A stretch of 64,000 bases of DNA from Tigriopus japonicus. Its lineage: Eukaryota; Arthropoda; Copepoda; Harpacticoida; Harpacticidae. Shown here one piece after another: positions 55,549 to 64,000 of the stretch; within the stretch, counting starts at the first letter, position 1; each line of letters starts with the position of its first letter. The stretch lies in NCBI GenBank assembly GCA_010645155.1, contig CM021320.1, positions 4,525,590 to 4,589,589 of the forward strand, written 5' to 3'. The translations under genes and the position numbers were made by a program. The notes under the pieces are model-generated. The model was not told the DNA's origin. It was given only the letters and a program-made list of their open reading frames with translations, and did no database searches.

Positions 55549-58500
55549 CTATCGAGCACAAGAGTAACAATTATGGTTATCACAATTGGTTAAGTATGAG
55601 CTTGTGATTGTCTCCGTTAGATATGAGGTCCATCCCCGTACAGAATTTGGCAACGACTCAGCTTTTGTTTTGCTCTCAATCATAAAAGTGTTCCACGAGG
55701 TTGGAAGGGAATATGCTGGCAAACGTTGGTGCCAAGTTGATTTTGCAAGTGGTGTGTCAAACCGGATTATCCCTCCTCTGATTAATTTATAAGAATACGA
55801 ATTGACTATCTCAGGTACTGTATTTCTAAAGCAATTGAACATAATTTTTAATTGATTGATTTTGACTAGATCCAAGAATCTTAAAATTTTCCATTTTTTA
55901 AAAATGTGACTAGTATGCGCTCGTGATTTGGCCCCAACTGCCCACCTTACTATACTTTTTTGAAGCTGAACTAGACACTTTGCAGGCGGGCTTTCACCGA
56001 AAAATTCTATTCCATATTCGAGTCTACTTTTTATTAGTGAATTATACAATGTAAATTTGAGTTTTGTTGGTATTGCATGTTTTGCCATAAAAAGAGTAAA
56101 CATTAATTTTCTAACGGTATTGCTGACTAGTCGCACATGTTCTTTCCAGTTCAAATTTTCGTCAATGTTAATGCCTAAAAATCTAATTGACTTTTCCCCA
56201 TATTTGGATCCAACTTGTTGGATAAGAGTTTCATTTAAAGTTAAATTAAAATCGTAATTGACAGTCCGAGGAGTAAATAAAATCATTTTAGTTTTTTGAA
56301 GGTTCAGAAACAATTTATTCAAATTTAGCCATTTAACTACATTTTGCAATGATTGACTAGCTTCGATTCTCATTTCTTCCAAATTATTACCAAAGTGTTG
56401 GAGGGTAGTGTCGTCCGCAAACATTGTCATTTTCATCGTTGTTGCTCTAGGGAAGTCGTTAATATAAATTAAAAATAGCAAAGGACCTAAAACACTACCT
56501 TGAGGTACTCCACAATTAGTGGTGGCAAAACTCGAGTGATAGTTATCAATTTCGACTCTTTGGTGTCGGTCAGTCAGGTAATTACGAAACCATCTTAAAA
56601 TATTTTCACTGAATCCATATTTTTTCATTTTATCTAAGAGTACTTTGTGGTTGACAGTATCAAACGCCTTTTTAAGGTCAAGGAAGATACCAATTGAGAA
56701 TTTCATGTGGCTTTTGTTTGATATGTTTTGAAGAAAGTTTTGAATGGCATGTTTTGTGGAATGGTTGGTTCGAAAGCCAAACTGAACGTTGATAATATGA
56801 TCTTCGGCGAATGGTTCAAATATTTGCCGGTAGACTAATTTTTCCAACACCTTCGACAATGACGGCAAAATGCTTATAGGGCGATAGTTGGATAGGTTTA
56901 ATTTGTCTCCCCCCTTGAACAATGGGATAACTTTTGCTTCTTTCCATTCCGTTGGAATGTAACCCGATATAAGAGAGATGTTAATCAAACGGGTCATAGG
57001 GATTACGATCTCATTCTTGATTTGCTTCAGAACATAATTTGAGATTTCATCATAACCATGACTATGCTTGTTAGGCATATTGTCAATTACCCTTAAAACG
57101 TCTAACCGATTAACTGCCTTAAAATAGTAAGTCCTTTGATTTGGAATGTCAGGTAAAAAATCCAAAAAAGTGAAAGTATCATGAACAGGAGATATTTCGT
57201 CACTTAAGTTCTTGCCAATGTCTTTAAAATAGTTGTTTAAAGCAGTGACAATTTCTTGCTTGTTTGATGTAATAACATTGTTAATTTGTAATTTTGATGG
57301 ACCTTCTATGTGCTTATCTTCGTAACCTAAGAGTGTTTTTGTGCCTTTCCACAGTTGAGTAGAGTTTCCAGAGTTAGATTCAAAATAGTTTTGCCAATAG
57401 GTATTCTTAGCCGCTTTTATTAGCTTATAATACATTTTAGAGTAAGTTGTAAAAGCTTTATGGTTTTCTTTGTTTGGTGTTTTGTTGTATTTATTGCAGA
57501 GCTTTTGTTTAACCGCACGTGATCTTAACAAACCTGAGGTCATCCAAGGGTTGCGTTTCCTAGATACTACGTCTCGTCCAGATTGCACTAGTGGGCAGGA
57601 TGAATGAAAAGCATTCAGAAGTTTGCTGAAAAAGTTTTGAAATGAACCAGCAGGGTCTTTATTACTAATATTCCAATGAACATCAAGTAATGATTTTCGT
57701 AGCTTTTCAAGATTTTTAGGAGCAGTTAGTCTTTTACATCTTACAGCACTAGGAACCTCTGAAGCTCTTTCTTTTTGAAGAGAGACAAATGGGGCCAGAT
57801 GGTCACTTATGTCGCAAATGAGAATTCCACATTCAACATTTGTTCTTCGGTTTGTAAATATATTATCAATGTTAGTTCTGGTTAGTGTGGTAATTCTCGT
57901 GGGATGATTGATCAGGGGCACCAACCTCATGTTGAACATAAGGTCATTGAACTTAGTGGTCTTAGGAGTGTCTTTGGAAAAATCAATGTTAAAATCTCCG
58001 CAGAGGTATAGTGACTTTGTTTGACACTTGGATAATAAGCTCTCAAGATCAGCAGTGACATCGTCGATATTCGCCCCAGGTGGAACATAAACAGATATTA
58101 TTATAAATTTGTTAGTTTCAATAGCGATTACTTCACAATGAGTGGTAATTAATGTCAGATCATGCCTTTTCAAGTAAGAATAAGATTTTTGAACAAGAAT
58201 CCCAACTCCTCCTCCTCTTTGGTTAGTACGTGTTTCATATTCAAGCTGATAGTTGTCAAATGATAAATGTGCTTTATCCGCTTGCCATACCTCTTGCATT
58301 GCCACGATTTTTGGTTTTTGGTTTAGAAGTAGTTCCTCAATCTTATGTTTGTTTGCCAGGATGGACCTTACATTAACGGAAACTAACCACTGCTCACCTT
58401 TACCCAACTGATCGCAGTATCCCAGGTCTTTTACAATTGACGATTCATCCAGGCATTCTGGTTCCCCGTTCGAGTCTTGCATCCGGGTGAAGAGGTTGAG

Positions 58501-58590
58501 ACAACCCAAGCCATTTCCTCCCAACTGGTCTCTAGGGCTTGTGAAGTTTTTTGAGGACCCAGGAGCGTTGTAATCGGAATCACTGATCAT
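55549..58590 (-). CDS. LINE ORF2: endonuclease-reverse transcriptase, intact
   Basis: 1013-aa protein that nicks target DNA and reverse-transcribes the element RNA. The N-terminal endonuclease (EEP/APE-like) is at about 68-270. It has SVNVRS (70-75), the catalytic MQE (E100), GDFNID (198-203) and ISDHLAP (S262-D263-H264). The reverse transcriptase is at about 540-800. It contains VIPLFKGGD, SNYRPISILPSLSKVLEKL, FLDLKKAFDTV (D638), CGVPQGSVLGPLLFLIYIND and the catalytic FADD (D726, D727). A C-terminal domain with a Cys/His cluster ends CDNHNCYSCAR. No stops or frameshifts. Domain order and motifs place it in the CR1/Jockey superclade. The start is 2 nt after the ORF1 stop, suggesting coupled translation. 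Confidence 0.95.
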   Translation of the reverse strand: MISDSDYNAPGSSKNFTSPRDQLGGNGLGCLNLFTRMQDSNGEPECLDESSIVKDLGYCDQLGKGEQWLVSVNVRSILANKHKIEELLLNQKPKIVAMQEVWQADKAHLSFDNYQLEYETRTNQRGGGVGILVQKSYSYLKRHDLTLITTHCEVIAIETNKFIIISVYVPPGANIDDVTADLESLLSKCQTKSLYLCGDFNIDFSKDTPKTTKFNDLMFNMRLVPLINHPTRITTLTRTNIDNIFTNRRTNVECGILICDISDHLAPFVSLQKERASEVPSAVRCKRLTAPKNLEKLRKSLLDVHWNISNKDPAGSFQNFFSKLLNAFHSSCPLVQSGRDVVSRKRNPWMTSGLLRSRAVKQKLCNKYNKTPNKENHKAFTTYSKMYYKLIKAAKNTYWQNYFESNSGNSTQLWKGTKTLLGYEDKHIEGPSKLQINNVITSNKQEIVTALNNYFKDIGKNLSDEISPVHDTFTFLDFLPDIPNQRTYYFKAVNRLDVLRVIDNMPNKHSHGYDEISNYVLKQIKNEIVIPMTRLINISLISGYIPTEWKEAKVIPLFKGGDKLNLSNYRPISILPSLSKVLEKLVYRQIFEPFAEDHIINVQFGFRTNHSTKHAIQNFLQNISNKSHMKFSIGIFLDLKKAFDTVNHKVLLDKMKKYGFSENILRWFRNYLTDRHQRVEIDNYHSSFATTNCGVPQGSVLGPLLFLIYINDFPRATTMKMTMFADDTTLQHFGNNLEEMRIEASQSLQNVVKWLNLNKLFLNLQKTKMILFTPRTVNYDFNLTLNETLIQQVGSKYGEKSIRFLGINIDENLNWKEHVRLVSNTVRKLMFTLFMAKHAIPTKLKFTLYNSLIKSRLEYGIEFFGESPPAKCLVQLQKSIVRWAVGAKSRAHTSHIFKKWKILRFLDLVKINQLKIMFNCFRNTVPEIVNSYSYKLIRGGIIRFDTPLAKSTWHQRLPAYSLPTSWNTFMIESKTKAESLPNSVRGWTSYLTETITSSYLTNCDNHNCYSCAR

Positions 58591-58592
58591 TG

Positions 58593-59798
58593 TTATCGGC
58601 TTGAGTCCCGACCTCTCACACCTAAGTTGGGATTATCGGGGCCTGCCAGCTTTTTAGAGCCGTCGCTCACACCATGATGGGGATCATTGCGAGTGGACTT
58701 AGTTCTAGATCTTGTGATAACAAAATCTCTTTGCTCTTCATTTTGGATCTCGAACTCTCTACCATTTTTCTTTTCCGCTTGTTTCTTCTCTTCTTTTTCG
58801 TTCACTTCTTTTGAGGCTGTTTCCTCGTCTTCTTTCTCTTCTTCCTCTTCTTTATCTTCTCCTTCTTCCTTATTCTTCTCTTCTTCATGAAAAGGTTCTA
58901 GACTTTCGTCTTTTGTCTTATCTTCAAGTCCTTTTCCTTCCTCTTCATCCTCCGCCTCCACTCCATGACTTATTTCATTGCTTTCGAAAACTTTCATTTT
59001 ATCACCCGAGGATTCGGTCTCAGAAGAGTGGTATGATGGTGCCTCGATCCGTCGATCTCTGCCATCTTCCGGGATCCGTCCTAAAAGTGGACAGCCGCTT
59101 TTCAGGTGATCCTCTGATCGGCATCGAAAACATCGACGAGTCTGGTCTCGATGGGAAATTCGGATTTTTTTCTCATTAACCATTATCCAGTCCGGAATGG
59201 GGGCTGTTGGAAGGATAAGAACACGCATATTGCCATTTGGTATTCCCCGCAGTCGTGCATCGTGGAAGTCTTCGAACATTTCATTCGTTATCTTTGATTT
59301 TATTTGGGCAAAAGGAGCAGATGCTTTCACGAGATCTTCTGGGGACACTTCTCCACGGACATGATGGAACCTTAAGGGATATAATCTCTGGGCTCCTCGG
59401 ACAACACATTTCCAATTAATTGCACCATTGAGACGAACGAATTCGAAACATCCATCAAATCTGGCCTTGACATCCACTACTTCATGGGTGCAGATTCGCA
59501 CCGTAGCACTGGCTGCTCCTCTTGATGTCATAAGAGATGAGATTTCAGTTTTTCGAAAACCTAGGTCGGTAAAAACGAAATCGGCCAAGGTTGACCAAGG
59601 TAAATAGGCCTCTGATCTATCACATGTCAGATCGATGACCACGGAAGGGTACCTTCCCAAGGGTCTTTCCTTGTTATGTTTGCCTGTCACATCGGCGTAG
59701 GAACCTCCAAGCGAGTTTGGTGTTTCCACATTCACCTCACTTGTAACAGACGGTAGTACATTTGACTTTGAGGTTGCAATTGGAGACCGAAGTGTCAT
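58593..59798 (-). CDS. LINE ORF1: gag-like RNA-binding protein
   Basis: 401-aa nucleic-acid-binding protein from ATG at 59798 (MTLRSPIATSK). The reading frame is open four codons further, but there is no earlier ATG. A zinc knuckle CFRC..EDHLKSGC (C223, C226, H231, C236) lies near the middle, preceded by a basic stretch (KKIRISHRDQTRR). Residues about 255-345 are very rich in Glu and Lys, probably disordered. In related LINEs this protein packages element RNA. Stop and the ORF2 start are separated by two nucleotides (TAA-CA-ATG). The upstream 5' leader is GA-rich. Confidence 0.9.
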   Translation of the reverse strand: MTLRSPIATSKSNVLPSVTSEVNVETPNSLGGSYADVTGKHNKERPLGRYPSVVIDLTCDRSEAYLPWSTLADFVFTDLGFRKTEISSLMTSRGAASATVRICTHEVVDVKARFDGCFEFVRLNGAINWKCVVRGAQRLYPLRFHHVRGEVSPEDLVKASAPFAQIKSKITNEMFEDFHDARLRGIPNGNMRVLILPTAPIPDWIMVNEKKIRISHRDQTRRCFRCRSEDHLKSGCPLLGRIPEDGRDRRIEAPSYHSSETESSGDKMKVFESNEISHGVEAEDEEEGKGLEDKTKDESLEPFHEEEKNKEEGEDKEEEEEKEDEETASKEVNEKEEKKQAEKKNGREFEIQNEEQRDFVITRSRTKSTRNDPHHGVSDGSKKLAGPDNPNLGVRGRDSSR

Positions 59799-59969
59799 TT
59801 TGAGGCACACCCTCCCAAAAGGAGGTGGGCCTTAAAAGTAGCCTTCCCTCCCCAGTAGATGTTAGATAGCTTTTCAACTATTTCACTTCATACAAGTAAG
59901 TACTTTAGATTAAGAAAACTATAGCCAACGAGAGAAAATACACCTCCTCTCGGATCAGCTGTTCGATGA

Positions 59970-62229
59970 AAAAATTATGTTAAGAAGATGGTTGCCACTT
60001 CATTAAGACAACCAGCTATGGATTCAGACCAATGAAAATGGAATCTCTGACGTAGTTCAAATACTCTAAATGGTTGCTGTTAAATCGAGAAACTCTCAGA
60101 GTGTAAAAATATTAGACTTCCTGGTATGTCATATTCATATTTACAAAGGGTACATATCTGAGAGGGCAGAATGGAACGAGCTTTCACTTGAGCATTATTC
60201 TTGCTAATAAGTGTTTTTGAAACCAGTAAAGGAAAACGTGGATGAAAATCAGTATTAATTCAATTATATTTGGTTTAAGCAATTTTAACAACATGCATTT
60301 GCCCTTTTCCTTTTCCTCATGGATTGTTTGGCTGAATGATTGGTCCGTATTCATCATTTTGTTGAAATGGGATTTCTAGTTTGCAATATTGACAATTAAA
60401 TTTCTTCAAGGGGTGATGGTGAAAAGATTTGAGCTTCAAAGTAAAGGATGGTACTCAAAGCAAGGTCATTTTAGGACCACTGGAACTTTAAATTTCTGAC
60501 TTTCTAGCTAAAACGGTGCTTCGTTGTTGTTTTTAAACGTTGCTAAGATCAAATGACAAGAAAAAATATTTTTGTGAGTATTCATTGTTAAACAAAAAGC
60601 CATGCTAAAATAGTGCGCAAAAGAGAGAAGCTTTCAAGTGAAAAACATGTGGAAACTTGATTATGTGCAATCAGATTTTAGAATCTTTCTATCGTTCTAT
60701 AATCGCTTTCGTCTACAAATAAAAAACTCAGCGTCAAATGCATCAGGTTTTGAATGGTCAAATGTTTGTTCAAATATGGCTGCTTTTCGGCTTTTCATAC
60801 GCCTTTTATTGCGAGATTTACTTATTTTTTTTTTTATTTAATTTAATTATGGTGCTAATTGTTTCAAATTTTACAACAAAAGACAATTTTACAACAAAAA
60901 AAACACATTTGGGACAAATTTGCATTTGCAACATGTAATTATGAAGCTTTTGTATTATATTATATCAAACACGGGTAAACAGTATCAAAATGTCTTGCTT
61001 ATTCTGTTTTTTCGAGTTAATATTCCGTATGACAAAGAATTTTGGTTGTCATTTTTATAAATATCTTTTCTTGGTCTAACCTATAAAAAAACCACTCGCG
61101 ATGAGGGAAAAAAGCCCAAATTCCACTTAGTATGAATTTGTGCTCATGACACGTTTCAACAACAAATACTCCACAAAAGTGGAATGAAAGTACACACAAA
61201 ATACTTTTCATCAACATAAACACAAGGAGTTCATAAAATGTCTGCCCAAAAGCTTCGTTTAATGGAAACATGCTACGGAAACCTTTTAAGTGAGAGGATG
61301 GTTGGGCCTCTAAGGAGGTATGATTTATGTGATATTTTGAAGCACAAATAAAAGAAGTACGTAACTACAGTTCTAGGGACAGAAATGTCACTCTACTTAG
61401 GTCAGTGCAGGTTTGCTTTAAGCGCATTTTATCAATCCACTGGCAAGGATTCTAAGTGACTTTTCACCACTGATGCGAACAAAAGCCATGTTTGTTTGTT
61501 TGTTTGTAAGTGTTAGAGATTTTGATATATTTGTTTGTATGGGACAATTTGCACTCTTTTCTTTTTCTTTGCTTTTATTCTTTTTCATTTTGGCGTGTCG
61601 TTGTTTGTTTTTCTGTGCTATTTCAACTATTTGTTTGTTTCCCATCAGTATTTCACATTCTTTCTCTTGTTTAACCGCAACACCTATTGATCTTATGTTC
61701 TGAGGGGATTTCCTCAAGCTATCAATCACATTAGTTTTTCAAGCCAAGTGTGCTCGAATTCCAGCTTCCTCATACTAAACCAAGCATCAGCTTGTTCTAA
61801 GCCACGAACCTCAGGGGACTCATTAATAGGTCTTATGTTTTGTGATTGGGGATAGTACATGCTTCAAGCATATTTCATCAATTGACTTTTACCCTTCTTG
61901 GAACTTTTTAACGCTCTAAGCTTTCTAAAATGATGTATGAATGTTGGCGTCTACGTAGTCATAGACCACGGAACTACTGAACGGTTGACGGCAACGCAAT
62001 TCATTTTTCAACCTTAACTATGGCAAAACAGAACTAGTCGATGAATAATTTACCTAAATTATACCAAGCCAATGGTCAAATACATATCTGAATACCAATT
62101 GCTATCAAATGAAGGAATTTGATGATTTTAGAATGGATAAGGGAAGGGAAAATTCAACTTTTAAGTGATCTGCAGACTTGAAGTCAATGGCCTAATTTGG
62201 TGGGACCGATAATGCGTGTCGCTTACTTA
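59970..62229. other. Intergenic, no gene recognised
   Basis: AT-rich with chance ORFs. A short TTTG microsatellite lies at about 61488-61507. Confidence 0.35.
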
Positions 62230-62237
62230 CTCTAGAA

Positions 62238-62487
62238 CAGGGGTCGGCAACCACTTTTGGGTCTAGGCCCACCAAATTTAATTACGTGTTGGAAGGGGCC
62301 CACCAAACAGACGTTGGTAGGGTCAGGGGCCCACAAATTACCGATCAAAGAGCTTTGGGCCCAAGAGTGCAGTACTATGGATGGCTCCTGGGCCCACTAT
62401 TTTGGACTTACCCCATAACTCCTGGGCCCACCAAAGACCACCCTTGGGCCCACATGTGAGCCGTGGCCCACCGTTTACCTATCCCTG
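62238..62487. mobile_element. hAT-like MITE, GGGCCC family, copy 4
   Basis: 250 bp, starting CAGGGGTCGGCAACC and ending CCGTTTACCTATCCCTG. Target duplication is CTCTAGAA (62230-62237) / CTCTAAAG (62488-62495), 6 of 8 with central TA. Successive GGGCCCA words are spaced 19-34 bp. Confidence 0.86.
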
Positions 62488-62689
62488 CTCTAAAGCCCTT
62501 GGTCAAACTCAAAATAAATGACGCAATTACCTGATTTTATAGACACTCAAAACCTTATTGGAATGAGTATTAAAGCCGCCGGCTATATGTCAGGTTGTTG
62601 TGCCTTTTTTGAGTAGTTCACAAAGGCTTGGCTCCTTTTTGCTTTTTATTGTGTAGACATTTTTTCAAACATTAAGTGCACTTTCGACA

Positions 62690-63110
62690 AATATATGTAT
62701 GCAAAAGCTGTCCTTTTTGGGCAAGTAGATTCAAAAATTGTCCTGTTTGTGCAAATCAATGCTCAAATAGTCTTTTTGGGCAAAAAGTAAGAATTTTTCT
62801 TTGTCAAAAATGCAAAAAACATAACTTAAGATAAGGTTTGTGTAATTGATAATGGAATATAAATATTTTCCCGTAAATGTTCATCCACTTGCATCCCATT
62901 TTATTGCTAGTGAACATTTTGCTCATTTTCCGAATTTAGTGGCCAGTTTTGCCCAAGTTTTTGCAATATTTCGTGATTATTTGCCACTTTATTTGCCATT
63001 TATTTACATACGGTATACTTATGTAACATTTTATTTGCCATTTGTGGGCCTAAATGGCATGTTTTATTTGCCAGAAATCTGCAAACCTACTACTAAGTTA
63101 ATATATTTGT
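62690..63110. repeat. Degenerate tandem repeats (CTTTTTGGGCAA and TTTATTTGCCA)
   Basis: Two blocks: 62708-62795 with units of about 30 bp around TCCTTTTTGGGCAA, and 62990-63075 with TTTATTTGCCA units. The layout resembles the subterminal arrays of the hAT-like elements here, but no termini were found. Confidence 0.45.
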
Positions 63111-63261
63111 TTACCTTTTGATGATGATGATATATTTCGGGGCCCCCAAGTACAGTGAAATTTCAAGTGAAATTATAAAATTATAATAACAATGATAAAT
63201 AAAATTTGATTGGAGGAGCTCCCAGGACACACCCTTAAGCCATTTGGCTTGTTAAATCAGA

Positions 63262-64000
63262 AAAAGCAACGGGCCCAAAATACTACCTTGAGGCACACCA
63301 CACTTAATATTTGCGAGTTCAGATTTACATCCACCAAGTGCAACTTATTGCCGCCTTTCTGTAAGATAGCTCTGTATCCAACGTACAATATTTTGGCTAA
63401 ACCCATTCTTATCAAGTTTTTGTAAAAGAATGTCATGATTGATTGTGTCAAATGCCTTTTTGAAGTCCAAAAAAAAAATGCCTACCGAATATTTTTTGTC
63501 ATTTTGTTCGAACATATTGTGCAGGAAATTGTATATTGCGTGCGTGGTCGAATGTCCGTGTGGAAAACCGAATTGAGAGTCATTTAGATGGTATTTGGCA
63601 AAAGAAGCATTTATCTGTTGGTAAACCAACTTCTCCATAACTTTAGATAAGGATGGCAGAATACTTATTGGTCTATAGTTGGACATATCTTCTTTGTTTC
63701 CACCCTTAAAAAGAGGCAGTACTTAAGCAATTTTCCATGATGATGGGACATAACCGGAAGACAAGGACAAATTTTTTAAACGTGTTAAAGGGTCTGCGAT
63801 TTCGTATTTTATTCCCTTTAAGACAACATTTGAAATTTCATCAATGCCTTGACTAGATTTATTAGCTAGTTGGTCGATTGTCTTGAAAACATCGTAACGA
63901 GAGACTATCTTAACATAAAATTTGTGTTTATTGGTCGGAGAAGGTATAGAATATAAAACATTAAGATCCTTGATATCATGAGATAGTTCGTCATTGATAA
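63262..64000 (-). pseudogene. LINE ORF2 fragment (RT), truncated and broken
   Basis: Minus-strand RT fragment running off the window end. It contains SNYRPISILPSLSKVMEKLV, FLDFKKAFDTINH and, after a frameshift near 63350, ELANIKCGVPQGSILGP. An in-frame TAA at about 63723 interrupts the segment before LPLFKGG. Similarity stops at 63262, before the FADD box, so its 3' part is missing. It is related to but distinct from the intact LINE and close to the fragment at 5990-6290. Confidence 0.85.

Larger units (their letters stand above)
55265..59960 (-). mobile_element. Full-length-looking LINE (CR1/Jockey-type)
   Basis: A non-LTR retrotransposon on the minus strand with two intact ORFs, a 5' leader (about 59800-59960) and a 280-bp 3' region ending in an AT-rich stretch near 55265-55300. 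The exact termini and target duplication were not resolved. Related, decayed fragments are at 5990-6290 and 63262-64000. Confidence 0.85.

Noticed and set aside
58687..59179. Plus-strand Ser/Leu-rich frames opposite LINE ORF1
   Set aside because: Complement of the Glu/Lys-rich ORF1 segment.
61418..61729. 103-codon minus-strand Lys-rich frame
   Set aside because: Composition follows from the complementary T-rich and TTTG microsatellite sequence; no domain.

Overview
This is a repeat-rich, intron-bearing animal nuclear window, most likely from an arthropod and probably a crustacean such as a copepod. The evidence is a family of chitin-binding (Rebers-Riddiford, pro-resilin-like) cuticle protein genes, arthropod-style TATA plus TCAGT initiator promoters, GT-AG introns, AATAAA signals, and mariner (maT, DD37D), Tc1 (DD34E), hAT-like, CR1/Jockey-type LINE and tRNA-SINE elements. 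The species cannot be fixed from the sequence alone.

Genes. Four small two-exon cuticle protein genes lie at 1.1 kb (+), 5.3-5.7 kb (-), 9.9-10.3 kb (-) and 28.7-29.1 kb (-), with a relic of a fifth at 9.7 kb. A six-exon sugar-transporter-family (MFS, Tret1-like) gene spans 18.8-26.8 kb (+). A complete six-exon farnesyltransferase beta subunit gene (Fntb) spans 41.05-49.72 kb (-). A single-exon class A peptide GPCR, FMRFamide-receptor-like, lies at 53.4-54.7 kb (+).

Mobile DNA fills most of the rest. It includes an intact two-ORF LINE (55.3-59.9 kb, -), fragments of a related LINE (6.0-6.3 and 63.3-64.0 kb), an intact Tc1 element with IR/DR ends (37.5-39.2 kb), a broken maT mariner with perfect TIRs nested in another repeat (15.8-17.1 kb), and an internally deleted LTR retrotransposon with 5-bp target duplications and a small myristoylation/TM-type third ORF (32.28-33.22 kb). 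There are also several non-autonomous hAT-like families, each carrying its own subterminal motif array. Other elements are a 450-bp palindromic element with exact 7-bp target duplications, a 1.13-kb fold-back element with CAC ends and a 4-bp duplication, and a 155-bp Mutator-like MITE with a 10-bp duplication. Most of these sit in introns or between genes. One repeat abuts exon 6 of the transporter gene and seems to have displaced its splice junction.

No CRISPR, operon or prokaryotic feature is present. The genes do not form one pathway. The cuticle genes are a locally duplicated family, and the other three genes look like independent single-copy neighbours.
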